Assembly: GCA_902489965.1 (NCBI GenBank)
Contig: CABUCA010000003.1
Coordinates: forward strand, 1-57,577
Reading direction: 5' to 3'
DNA length: 57,577 nt
DNA from: an uncultured Collinsella sp.
GTDB lineage: Bacteria > Actinomycetota > Coriobacteriia > Coriobacteriales > Coriobacteriaceae
In this document: in pieces, positions 35,578 through 43,979 of the stretch
Layout of the letters: every line of letters starts with the position of its first letter
Position numbering within the stretch: position 1 is the first letter of the stretch
Translations under genes and position numbers: made by a program
Notes under the pieces: model-generated
Databases searched by the model: none
Seen by the model: only the letters and a program-made list of their open reading frames with translations
What the model was told of the DNA's origin: nothing

Positions 35578-35796
35578 ACGCGTCTGACCTGGGATATTCA
35601 AGCGAACAATTGGCCTAACCCGCAATAAATCCCAGATCAGACGCGTACTCAATCAAAGAGGCGGGCACTCCGAAGTGGAGGCAACGGAGTGCCCAAAGAA
35701 AAACCCAGCCGACCAAGACATCGAATAAACCGACCATCAATGCCCCGAGATGGTCACGGTGCGATTCACCGACTGTCCGATTGATCGGCTGGGTTT
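35578..35796 (-). other. Series of large stem-loops between aguA and the second antiporter
   Basis: Three nested or adjacent dyads: 35578-35595 with 35629-35646 (17 of 18), 35663-35672 with 35685-35694 (10 bp perfect, GGGCACTCCG), and 35701-35712 with 35785-35796 (12 bp perfect, AAACCCAGCCGA, 72-nt loop with its own CGGTG/CACCG stem). The last is followed on the minus strand by TTTTTCTTT and may end the aguA transcript. The gap 35351-35896 holds no convincing gene. Confidence 0.6.
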
Positions 35797-35896
35797 CTGA
35801 GGTGCGGCAGATTGCCCTGAAAGAGGAGGGCATAGACCTTAAGGGTCATGCCCGACGATTGAAGGGCAAGGTGCCGTGCCTCGGGAAGACAGACAA

Positions 35897-37102
35897 TTAC
35901 GCGGACGGCTCCTGCTGAGTAATGCAGTGGATGTTGCCGCCACCGAAGACGACCTGCTCGGACTGAACGCCGACGCACTTGTAGACGCCCTCGCCCCAGA
36001 CCTCGTCGTAGATCTTCTGGAGCGTGTCGACGGCCAGCTGGTCGTTCTCGTCGCCGTACTGCGGGACGATAACGCCGTGGTTGGTCACGAGGTAGTTCAT
36101 GTAGGAGGCGATCAGCGGCTCGTCGGGGACGCGCGGCTCGGCGTTCTCGTCGGCGTCGATGGTGTCGCAGGAAGCCTGGTCCATGAACAGCGGGTTCACG
36201 GGCATGCAGAGCTTGTAGACCTTCATCTTGCGGCCCTTGGCGTCGACGGCGTTGGAGAGGGTCTCGTAGGCAGCGTGGCACTGCTCGTAGAACGGATACT
36301 CGGGATCGTCGGTCCAAATGCAGGCCATGACGCCCGGCGCGATGAACGTGGCGACGTCGTCGATGTGGCCGTTGGTCTCCTCGGGGTCGATGCCCTCCTT
36401 GACCCAGATGACCTTCTCGACACCCAGGTAATCCTTGAGGTGCTCGTCCATGTAGGCGCGAAGCTCCTCGCTCCAGGGCTCAAACTTCTTGCGGTACTTG
36501 GGCCAGATGGACTCGGGATCCTCTTCCTCCTCCAGAACCGCAGAGCAGGTGCGGCCCGGGGAAAGCAGGCACTGGTCGGTCACGACAAGGGTGCCCTCGC
36601 CGTCGACGGTGATGGAGCCGCCCTCGAGGATCATGTCGTCGGGACGATAGCGGCGGCAGCCGGAGAGCTCAGCCATCTTGAGGGCGATCTGCTCGTCCTT
36701 GTCCCACGGGAAGTACAGGCCGTCGACGAGGCCGCCGTAGGCGTTGAAGTGCCAGTGGTTGGCGCGCTTCTCGCCCTTGCCGTTGATGACGTAGGTGGCG
36801 GCAGTGTCGCGGAACCAGGCGTCGTCGGTGGTCATCTCGATGACGGTGACGTTCTCGTCGTTCTCGAAGACGGCCTTGCAGTTGGCGTAGTCGACCTGGT
36901 TGGCGCACATATAGACCGGGGTGAACTCGGAGATGGCGCGGGCGATGGCGGCATACTGCTTCTGGGCCGGCTTGGCGCCGTGGGCCCAGGTGTCGGTGCG
37001 GTGGGGCCAGCCCATCCACACGCGATCCTGCGGGGCGAACTCGGCGGGCATGAAGAAGCCGTCGGCCTTGGGGGTGGACTCGGACTCGGTGATCGTACGC
37101 AT
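35897..37102 (-). CDS. aguA: Agmatine deiminase (second paralog, cluster copy)
   Basis: 401 residues. Motifs as in the first copy: WPHRTDTW, FRDTAATYV, HFNAYGG, NGHIDDVATF, and GGGNIHCITQQ with nucleophile Cys393. A ~30-residue acidic insertion (around LEEEEDPESIW) before the middle Cys-containing region is absent from the first copy. The ATG at 37102 follows GGAGGAAATCTT; a 55-codon upstream extension is rejected. It forms a minus-strand cluster with the carbamoyltransferase and two antiporters. The leader directly upstream holds a perfect hairpin at 37132-37154. Confidence 0.94.
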   Translation of the reverse strand: MRTITESESTPKADGFFMPAEFAPQDRVWMGWPHRTDTWAHGAKPAQKQYAAIARAISEFTPVYMCANQVDYANCKAVFENDENVTVIEMTTDDAWFRDTAATYVINGKGEKRANHWHFNAYGGLVDGLYFPWDKDEQIALKMAELSGCRRYRPDDMILEGGSITVDGEGTLVVTDQCLLSPGRTCSAVLEEEEDPESIWPKYRKKFEPWSEELRAYMDEHLKDYLGVEKVIWVKEGIDPEETNGHIDDVATFIAPGVMACIWTDDPEYPFYEQCHAAYETLSNAVDAKGRKMKVYKLCMPVNPLFMDQASCDTIDADENAEPRVPDEPLIASYMNYLVTNHGVIVPQYGDENDQLAVDTLQKIYDEVWGEGVYKCVGVQSEQVVFGGGNIHCITQQEPSA

Positions 37103-37470
37103 AAGATTTCCTCCAAATCGAACGATCGCTTGCTGCGGGCGGGTTACCCGCAGCCTAAAACCAAGAGATGGTAGGCGCCCGTTCCCCGGCAAAGGTCGGG
37201 GCGCCCGGTGCCGGTTTTCACGGAATCGCACCGGCAAGCGACGACGTAACCAAGTGCGCGGAGACAAAACGCACGAAGGATACGGAAGAGAGATTGGGGT
37301 GGGCGGTGGTTACCGGAGCTATCGCTCACACCCACCCCGGGGGAATGGTTAGCAAACCTGTCGCTTGGACACGCCTCCGAAGAGGCTAGAGTGCCCGGAG
37401 TCGGGAGCGACAAGCCCGACGAAGCGCGCGTTGGTACACGAGGAGGGTTGGAGCCCCAGAACCGGGTGCT
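37103..37470 (-). ncRNA. Candidate structured RNA in the agmatine operon spacer
   Basis: The 368-nt gap has no gene but at least six compact stem-loops when read as minus-strand RNA: GTCGGG/CCCGAC (37400-37420), GCCTC-TTCG-GAGGC with a UUCG tetraloop (37373-37386), GGGGTGGG/CCCACCCC (37296-37338), GCCGGT/ACCGGC (37210-37235), CCCCG/CGGGG (37184-37201) and GCTGCGGG/CCCGCAGC (37132-37154, 30 bp before aguA). The density and the UUCG loop suggest a conserved leader, a riboswitch-like element or processing stems. I cannot assign a known family. Confidence 0.4.
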
Positions 37471-38910
37471 CTAGTTCTCCTCGGCCTCGGCGGCCTCCTC
37501 AGCGAGACGCTGGGCTGCGAGCTCAGGGGTCAGACCCTTGTACTCGGTCTCGCGGCCCTTAGCGCTGACGACGCGGACGACCTCGCCGATGAGCACGAGC
37601 ACGATGAAGATAACGATCATCGGGACCTTGTCGCCAATTTCAGCAGCGGAGAACGGGATCAGCGTGGCAACGATGGCAAGAACCAGCTCGATGCAGGGGA
37701 TGGCCAGCATGACCTTCATCATGGCGCCCTTAAACGGGAACGTGAAGATGCGCTCACGGTTGGGGTCGTTCTTACGAAGGTTGAGGAACGCCGGGAACAT
37801 CGGGATGTAGGTCAACAGCAGGAAGACGACAGAGGTGCCAAAGAGCATCCAGAAGACACCGTTGGAGATGGCGTCGATGGGAACGAGCTGCAGGCACAGC
37901 ACCAGGGAGGCAACGACAGCGTTGACCAGGTTGGCGCCGTTGGGCATGTCGTCATCCGAGATCATCGAGGCGAAGACCTTGGGCATGTTGCCGTGCTCGG
38001 CAGCGTAGCGAGCAACGGAGTTAACGCCGAAGGACCAAGCGGCCATATTGGCGAACAGGGTGATCAGGAAGGCGATGCAGATGACCTTAAAGATCATGGA
38101 GTCGCCCACCATGGTCTGGACTGCGACGATCATGCCGTAGTCGGGATCGATGGAGTCGGCCGGCACGGCGGCGCCGATGCCAAAGCCAGCGAACAGGTAG
38201 ATCACGGCGATGGACAGGCCACCGACGATGATAGCCTTGGGGATATCGCGAGCGGGATCGGCCATGTCGTCGGTCATGGTGCAGATGACCTCGAAGCCCA
38301 TGAAGTTAAAGATGATGATCGACAGGTAGCCGAGAGCGTTGGTGTTGGTGAGCTCGGGCAGGAAGGTGGCAGCGGACATGTCGTTCGCAAAACCGTTCTC
38401 CATGGCATACCAAATGCCCAAAGCGCCAACGATAACGGCAACGGCGACCTTGATGATGGCGCCACCGTTAAGGACCCACTCGGAGTCGGCCGCCTTGGAG
38501 CGGCCCATGAGGTAGACGATCCACACAAAGGCAAGATCGATACCCATCTTGGCGATCAAGTTGAACTCGACGCCAAAGACCATGCCCAAAATGTCGGGGA
38601 ACATGGTAGCCAGCGAGGCGATCCACAGCGGGTAGTTGACCCAGTAGTAGTACGAGATGCGGGCGCCCCATTTGTCGCCCAGGCCATCGCGTACCCAGTC
38701 GTAAATGCCGCCCTCGCCGTCATAGGTGGTACCGAGCTCGGCGACAACCATGCCGTAGGGAAGCAGGAAGGTCAGGATCAGGAAGATCCACCAGAAGAAC
38801 TGCTGGTTGCCAATGGCAGCAGCAGGAGCGGCGGCCTCGCAAACGAAGACGACGCAGATGATGGTCGAAATGACCGTCAAGAAGGAAAGCTTTTTCTTTC
38901 CGTCGCTCAT
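37471..38910 (-). CDS. aguD: APC-superfamily agmatine/putrescine antiporter (first paralog)
   Basis: 479 residues, twelve hydrophobic segments, starting LSFLTVISTIICVVFVCEAA and sharing FNFMGFEV, WSFGVN and the SYIPMFPAF-like TYIPMFPAF with its paralog at 33941. The C-terminus is acidic (EEAAEAEEN). Between the carbamoyltransferase and agmatine deiminase genes, it most likely exchanges external agmatine for internal putrescine across the cytoplasmic membrane. The ATG at 38910 follows AAGGAGCTCATC. The symbol rests on context. Confidence 0.88.
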   Translation of the reverse strand: MSDGKKKLSFLTVISTIICVVFVCEAAAPAAAIGNQQFFWWIFLILTFLLPYGMVVAELGTTYDGEGGIYDWVRDGLGDKWGARISYYYWVNYPLWIASLATMFPDILGMVFGVEFNLIAKMGIDLAFVWIVYLMGRSKAADSEWVLNGGAIIKVAVAVIVGALGIWYAMENGFANDMSAATFLPELTNTNALGYLSIIIFNFMGFEVICTMTDDMADPARDIPKAIIVGGLSIAVIYLFAGFGIGAAVPADSIDPDYGMIVAVQTMVGDSMIFKVICIAFLITLFANMAAWSFGVNSVARYAAEHGNMPKVFASMISDDDMPNGANLVNAVVASLVLCLQLVPIDAISNGVFWMLFGTSVVFLLLTYIPMFPAFLNLRKNDPNRERIFTFPFKGAMMKVMLAIPCIELVLAIVATLIPFSAAEIGDKVPMIVIFIVLVLIGEVVRVVSAKGRETEYKGLTPELAAQRLAEEAAEAEEN

Positions 38911-38941
38911 GATGAGCTCCTTCGCTCAGTCTTGGACAGAT

Positions 38942-38981
38942 CCGAGGCCCTAAGGTATTAAGGCAATTGCTTGGGCCTCGG
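38942..38981 (-). other. Intercistronic hairpin between ptcA and the antiporter
   Basis: Perfect 9-bp arms CCGAGGCCC/GGGCCTCGG with a 22-nt loop and no T-tract. Probably a processing or stability stem in the agmatine operon. Confidence 0.5.
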
Positions 38982-39043
38982 TGAGCGGGCGACAGGAGAC
39001 GAGCATCCGCCGCCCGCAAACGTGCTTTTAGAAGCCTTGAGGC

Positions 39044-40117
39044 TTAGAGCTGCTCGAGAGCCTCGAGAGCGGCGTGGAGCTCAGCCTTGGCGGAGTACTC
39101 GACACCCTCGTCGTTGAGCGGGGTGCGCTTGCCCAGGGCGGCAAGGAGAGCACGGATGGAGTGCTTGCGGTTCTCGGCCTCGACCCAGCACAGGGAGCGC
39201 TCGGGATCGTCCATGACTTCGTCGACGACCTCCTCGTTGCGGGTGGCCGGCAGGCAGTGCATGAACTTGGAGTTGGGGCCGGCAAAGTTCATCATGTCCA
39301 TGGTGACCTGATACTTGGGATAGAACACGTCCATGTAGTTCTCGCCCGAGACCTCCTCGTCGTACAGGCCATACCACACGTCGGTGTAGATGAAGTCGGC
39401 GCCCTTGATGCACTCGATGTCGTCGGAGATGACGACAGAGCCGCCGGAGACCTTGCAGTTCTCCTCGGCGATGGCCATCATCTGCTTGCCGAACTCGGCG
39501 CGCTCCTCGACGGTGCCAACGTGCAGGCCGCCGTCGGGGATCTGGTGGCCCTTAGGTCCAAACTGGACAAACTTCATGCCGACCTTGGAGGCGATGAACA
39601 TGAGGGAGACGCAGACCTGGGTGGCGTCGCCGATGAAGGCCAGGGTGCAGTCCTCGATCTTCTTGCCCTCGGGGAGGTTCTCGAGCATGGTCATGAGGTC
39701 GCCCATCTCCTGCGTGGGATGGTTGAACTCGGACATGCCGTTGATGACGGGCACAGCGGAGCCCTCGGCGAGGCCGACGACGTCCTTGTGACGGTCAACG
39801 CGAGCCATCATGATGTCGAGCAGCGAGCCCATAACGCGAGCGGTGTCGCCCAGGGACTCGTGACCGCCGAGCTGGATGGTGCCAGGGCCATAGAACTGAG
39901 CATGGCCGCCGAGGTCGGTCATAGCGGTCTCGAAGGAAAGACGAGTGCGGGTGGAGACCTGCTGGAAGATCATGCCAAGGCTCTTGTTGCGGAGCAGGTG
40001 CGGATAATAACCGTCAACCTTGATGGCCTTCTTCATTGCCAGACCAAGATCCTCGATAGCCAGGATCTGCTCTTTGGTGAAGTCGTTGGTGTCGATGAAA
40101 TCCTTAGGCAGTGCCAT
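39044..40117 (-). CDS. ptcA: Putrescine carbamoyltransferase
   Basis: 357 residues. It phosphorolyses N-carbamoylputrescine to putrescine and carbamoyl phosphate, which carbamate kinase can use to make ATP. Carbamoyl-phosphate site STRTRLSFETAM, HPTQEMGD, and the second-substrate loop MHCLPATRNEEV, the form typical of putrescine rather than ornithine carbamoyltransferase. It also has the C-terminal helical extension of PTCases. The ATG at 40117 follows AAAGGAAATCGAC; an upstream 27-codon extension is rejected. First gene of the minus-strand agmatine cluster. No carbamate kinase gene is in the window. Confidence 0.9.
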   Translation of the reverse strand: MALPKDFIDTNDFTKEQILAIEDLGLAMKKAIKVDGYYPHLLRNKSLGMIFQQVSTRTRLSFETAMTDLGGHAQFYGPGTIQLGGHESLGDTARVMGSLLDIMMARVDRHKDVVGLAEGSAVPVINGMSEFNHPTQEMGDLMTMLENLPEGKKIEDCTLAFIGDATQVCVSLMFIASKVGMKFVQFGPKGHQIPDGGLHVGTVEERAEFGKQMMAIAEENCKVSGGSVVISDDIECIKGADFIYTDVWYGLYDEEVSGENYMDVFYPKYQVTMDMMNFAGPNSKFMHCLPATRNEEVVDEVMDDPERSLCWVEAENRKHSIRALLAALGKRTPLNDEGVEYSAKAELHAALEALEQL

Positions 40118-40135
40118 GTCGATTTCCTTTCCGCC

Positions 40136-40193
40136 GGTCTTGCCGACTATTACTATGAGGCGCTCGAACATCACGCCTCGTGTTGACAAGACC
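40136..40193 (-). promoter_or_regulatory. Leader stem-loop upstream of ptcA
   Basis: GGTCTTG (minus strand, 40187-40193) pairs with CAAGACC (40136-40142), enclosing a GAGGCG/CGCCTC stem (40057-equivalent arms at 40157-40162 and 40174-40179). It ends just before the AAAGGAAA ribosome site. No T-tract. Possible translation control; the promoter further upstream is not clear. The 40194-40378 stretch shows nothing else convincing. Confidence 0.45.
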
Positions 40194-40378
40194 ATCATTC
40201 ACCCGTATGCAATTTTTACCTAGTTTATTCGGGATTAAAGACCGTTCATGGAGTTACACCCCCTCTAAACCAATATAAACCCGCAGGTCAAGAGTTTACA
40301 GGGGGTTTACCATCTAGAACCGCGAACGGTATACGGCTATGCTGTATCTCGGCGCCTAATCCGCAATGAAACGAAGGG

Positions 40379-40408
40379 TTGAGACGTCTATATCCCACAA
40401 GGTATACA
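40379..40408 (+). promoter_or_regulatory. Promoter of the second membrane LuxR gene
   Basis: TTGAGA (40379-40384), 18-bp spacer, TATACA (40403-40408), about 40 bp before the start codon. Confidence 0.55.
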
Positions 40409-40447
40409 GAGCTCGGCCATAGAATAAATGAGATGGGACGGTGACAG

Positions 40448-41413
40448 ATGAACACCCTGATGTTCTTCTATACCCTAGCGATACTCGTGATCTGTATTGT
40501 GACGGCGGTGCTCTCGCTTGCCGCCTATGCCTCGTCTCGTCGACGCTTCTTTATCTATGGCAGCGGCGTTTTTATTTGCTATGCCATCGAGATGACCGAA
40601 ATCTTCTTTTTTGAATACACGCTGCAAAACCAGAGTTTTCCGGCCAGCGACTATTACTCAATTACCATGCCTGTAATGCGGACCCTTGTGGCGACCGCTT
40701 CACAGGCTTTTATTTGGCTCATTGCCATGGATTTGCTCGACAAGCATTCAAAAAAGCAGTTTGTCATTCCCGTCGCAACGTTCTTGCTGAGCGAGCTGCT
40801 GATTATCGTCGCTGTCCCCTACGGCCCCATTCATCAATGGCTCTACTACACGATGCGTCAGGTATTCCTTGTTTTCGTGGGGCTATATATCTTTTGGACG
40901 GCACGCAAGAGCACGCAAGTCGAGCTGAAGGCACGCGTTAACAACCAACGAAAGCACCTGATTATCGGCGCTATTCTGGTCGGTTGCATCGTTGCCGAGG
41001 ATTTCTACAACATTCTGATTGTCCCCATGAGTCTGGCGCCCTCTTGGCTGCAACTATATCTGTCCGAGCGCAACTTTAGCGAAAACGTCTTTGCCTGCTA
41101 CTTTGCGATTCTGCTGATCATCTACTCCTACCACGTGCTTTCAATCCGCATGCAGGAGGCGCCCGAGGAAAAGAACGTCAGCGATCTTGATCGACACATC
41201 GAAGAGCAGATGCCCTTCTATCGCAACGCCTACAAGCTCTCCAACCGTGAGACCGAAGTTATGCGTCTGGTCGTACTGGGCAAATCGAACCAAGAGATCG
41301 CTGACGAGCTATTCCTTGCCGTGGGCACCGTCAAGACCCACATCCACAACATCCTGGTCAAAACCGAACAGCAAAACCGCACGACGCTCATCCTCCACTT
41401 TTGGAAGCGATAA
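40448..41413 (+). CDS. Seven-helix membrane LuxR-type regulator (second paralog)
   Basis: 321 residues. About seven membrane helices (residues 5-235) precede a C-terminal LuxR HTH (LSNRETEVMRLVVLGKSNQE, AVGTVKTHIHNILVKTEQ). Paralog of the protein at 32593, sharing YLSERNFSENV and the xVAEDxY motif. It diverges from ptcA with 330 bp between starts, so control of the agmatine operon is the natural inference. The ATG at 40448 has only a weak site (GGGACGGTGACAG). Its stop codon runs directly into the 290-bp repeat, whose first hairpin can end the transcript. Confidence 0.88.
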   Translation: MNTLMFFYTLAILVICIVTAVLSLAAYASSRRRFFIYGSGVFICYAIEMTEIFFFEYTLQNQSFPASDYYSITMPVMRTLVATASQAFIWLIAMDLLDKHSKKQFVIPVATFLLSELLIIVAVPYGPIHQWLYYTMRQVFLVFVGLYIFWTARKSTQVELKARVNNQRKHLIIGAILVGCIVAEDFYNILIVPMSLAPSWLQLYLSERNFSENVFACYFAILLIIYSYHVLSIRMQEAPEEKNVSDLDRHIEEQMPFYRNAYKLSNRETEVMRLVVLGKSNQEIADELFLAVGTVKTHIHNILVKTEQQNRTTLILHFWKR

Positions 41414-41705
41414 CCTGCCAAAAAGGGACAGGTTTATTTTGGTAGGTTTTATCTTGGCAAACGCCAGCCACCACGAGAGAGCTGTTTTTTCCCTCGCGGC
41501 GGTCTTGTAGCAGAAAAACCAAGTGAGTAGGCTTTTTGCAGGAGGCCAAGCACGCCCCAAAACGTCACAGCTCTGACCTGCGGCTTTATTGAGCATTTGT
41601 CGCGATGTGCTCGGTAAGTTCAAAAAAGTCTACTCACTTGTATCTGAGACGCACCAGATAGGCAAAAACCGCCGCGAAAGGGCCCCTGGTCCCTTCGCGG
41701 CGGTC
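41413..41705. repeat. About 290-bp dispersed repeat, copy B
   Basis: It starts at the last base of the LuxR stop codon with the hairpin CCTGCCAAAA/TTTTGGTAGG plus TTTTAT, which would act as terminator. It carries a GC-rich hairpin (decayed on one arm in this copy), a perfect 11-bp inverted repeat CAAGTGAGTAG/CTACTCACTTG (about 41518-41640), and ends with the perfect hairpin CCGCCGCGAAAGGG/CCCTTCGCGGCGG. It aligns with 27491-27766. The unit fills the gap between convergent genes; no gene is seen in it. Confidence 0.85.
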
Positions 41706-41741
41706 ATACGCCTCTGGTTTTGCGACCGTCTTGCCCGCTTG

Positions 41742-43979
41742 TTACTCGCTGTAGCGGGTAGCGATGGCAGCTTGTACCATGCCGGCGCTCATGAGGTAGG
41801 TCACCAGGAAGTAGCCACCGTATGCTGCCAGGAAGATTGCACAGGTGAGGCCCACGGTGCCGCCGATGCTCATATTTCCGAAAATGCTCACCAGCTCGAT
41901 GATCACCTTAAGTGCCACAAAGGAGTGCGCCAGGCCCACTGCCAGCGGGAACAGGAAGAATACCGCTTGCTGCGCCATCACCGAATGGCGAATCTGGCGG
42001 TCGTCGCAGCCGATCTGTGCCAGCACACGATAGCTGCGGCTGCCGTCGGCCACATTGGAGAGCTGCTGGATCGACAGTATCGCCGCGCATGCAACGACCA
42101 ATACAAAGCCGATGTAGATGGCTAGGTAGCTAATAAGACCGTTCATTTGCGCTGCCTGCGTGTACATCTCGGAGCGTGTGATGAAGGTTCCCCACGACCC
42201 CGACTCCTTGCCGTCAACGAGCAGATTGTCGAGCACAGTGTATTTAATGCTCTCGTCTGCCTCGGTTGTATCCATCCCCTGTTTGTAGTTAACGAGCAGG
42301 CTACTGGAATACGGCTGCAGATTAAGTTGGGACAACAGCTCGTCGGCAACGACGACGGTACCCGGATTACTGCCCATCGACGAGTTGGCGATGGCCGCCG
42401 TATCTTCGTCCGACTTATCGGTTGCGGGCTTGAGCTCATGCCCGCCCAAGGTAAGGGCATGGCCGCCAGCCATATACTTGGTGTACATGTCGACCAGCTC
42501 GCCGCCCATATCACACGTGAGCAGATACTGGTCGTGACCGATATGCACCGGCTCCTCGCCCATCATCTGACGCAGTTTGTTGTACTGGCTCGCCGGCGTC
42601 ACAAACAGACCCATCGCATCGGCATTGCTACCCCCGAACGCCTTGGGAAGCTTTTCGCCCATGGTCTTGCACATCTCACTTGGAGTCACCGAAGGATTCG
42701 AGCCGCCAAGCGGGTAACTCAGATACGAATCGATCTGCACATGCTCGCCTGCAACATCGGCGATATTGACCTTCTTGCCGGTCTCGTCGTTGTTGTCCGC
42801 CGACTTGCCCTTAATACCGTCTGCAACGTTATCGTGATCGATACGATCGCCGTGCCATGCGGAGTACAAATCGACCGTACTATCGGCCAGCACCATTCGA
42901 TCGGCCTCAGACGGATTGAAAGACTCTTTGTAGAAGTCGAGCGTATCGGGCGTGTAATAGATATACGTCTGCGACATGTCGGCCGGATTATAGCGCTCCA
43001 GGTTTTCGTTCATCACGTTGGCAATCGACATACCGCACGTCACCGAGGTGATGGCCAAAAACAGGAGCATCGCGATGACGCCCATCGAAAAGCACACCGT
43101 GTTGACCTTGGCCGCAAGCTGGCGCACGGTAAACATGTTGAGGCCGCGCCAATACACGCCGCGCAGGCTCTGCAGCAGCTTGATGAGCATGCCCGAGAGT
43201 CCCCAGAACAGGGCAAAGGTGCCCACGGTAACCATAGCGGTCGTAATACCAAACTGGGTCATGGCCTCTTGCAGCTTGCTGTCCGTCGCGGTTAGCGGGA
43301 ACCCATCATGTAGCAGACGGTAATAGGCCACGCCCACAAGCACCACGCCCACGGCAAAGATGGCAATCGCGATCCAGGGGTTGCGTGTCTTGATGCTCTC
43401 GTTGCGACGCTCGGCACCCATAAGCTCGATGAGTTTGGTACGACGCACGGCGCGAAGGTTCAGCAGTAGCGTGAGCACAAACATTACGAGCATGCAAGCA
43501 AGGGTCAGATTGAACGCATGCACTGAGAAAAAGAAGTGGAAATTGGCGATCTGTGTCTTAAAGAGCGAGGCCGTAAAGAACGTCATGAGCTGGGAGAGTC
43601 CCACACCCAGCACAATGCCGGCGACAAAGGCCACGACCGATACTATCACGGTCTCGAGCGCCATGATCGTGGCGACGCGCCCACGCCCCATGCCGAGCAC
43701 CTGGTACAGGCCAAACTCCTTCTTGCGGCGTTTCATGATGAAGTTATTGGCGTACACCATCAAAAAGGCCATGACACCGGCCAAAAAGTACGTCAGGTCA
43801 CCGAGCATGCTGCCCATAACCTGCGCCAAGCCCTTTTCATCGATTCCGGCGATGTCGACCTGCATCGAGATGGTGTTAAAGGCATAGAAGACCGTGACGC
43901 CCAGGGTGAGCGTCAAAAGGTAGACGAGGTAGTCGCGGCCGGCGCGGCGGACGTTGCCCCAAGCGAGTTTACAGAGCAT
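41742..43979 (-). CDS. FtsX-type ABC permease, BceB-like
   Basis: 745 residues. Ten membrane segments are arranged as in BceB/VraG permeases: a FtsX core of four helices near the start, a helix pair around residue 230-290, a large extracellular domain (about residues 330-600), then three closing helices. Such permeases, with a dedicated ATPase, free lipid II-cycle intermediates from peptide antibiotics or sense them. The ATG at 43979 lies inside the end of the ATPase gene (11-bp overlap), which implies coupled translation. No two-component system is adjacent, unlike most Bce modules. Substrate unknown. Confidence 0.87.
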   Translation of the reverse strand: MLCKLAWGNVRRAGRDYLVYLLTLTLGVTVFYAFNTISMQVDIAGIDEKGLAQVMGSMLGDLTYFLAGVMAFLMVYANNFIMKRRKKEFGLYQVLGMGRGRVATIMALETVIVSVVAFVAGIVLGVGLSQLMTFFTASLFKTQIANFHFFFSVHAFNLTLACMLVMFVLTLLLNLRAVRRTKLIELMGAERRNESIKTRNPWIAIAIFAVGVVLVGVAYYRLLHDGFPLTATDSKLQEAMTQFGITTAMVTVGTFALFWGLSGMLIKLLQSLRGVYWRGLNMFTVRQLAAKVNTVCFSMGVIAMLLFLAITSVTCGMSIANVMNENLERYNPADMSQTYIYYTPDTLDFYKESFNPSEADRMVLADSTVDLYSAWHGDRIDHDNVADGIKGKSADNNDETGKKVNIADVAGEHVQIDSYLSYPLGGSNPSVTPSEMCKTMGEKLPKAFGGSNADAMGLFVTPASQYNKLRQMMGEEPVHIGHDQYLLTCDMGGELVDMYTKYMAGGHALTLGGHELKPATDKSDEDTAAIANSSMGSNPGTVVVADELLSQLNLQPYSSSLLVNYKQGMDTTEADESIKYTVLDNLLVDGKESGSWGTFITRSEMYTQAAQMNGLISYLAIYIGFVLVVACAAILSIQQLSNVADGSRSYRVLAQIGCDDRQIRHSVMAQQAVFFLFPLAVGLAHSFVALKVIIELVSIFGNMSIGGTVGLTCAIFLAAYGGYFLVTYLMSAGMVQAAIATRYSE

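Noticed and set aside
35615..35833. 72-residue hydrophobic frame in the agmatine cluster spacer
   Set aside because: It runs through the arms of two large dyads, which explains its composition, and has only a weak ribosome site.
37155..37300. Known riboswitch, RNase P, tmRNA or SRP RNA in the structured spacer
   Set aside because: None of the conserved cores (for example GAGGAAAGTCC of RNase P or the GGAAGCAGCCAAGGCAG-type SRP loop) could be found.
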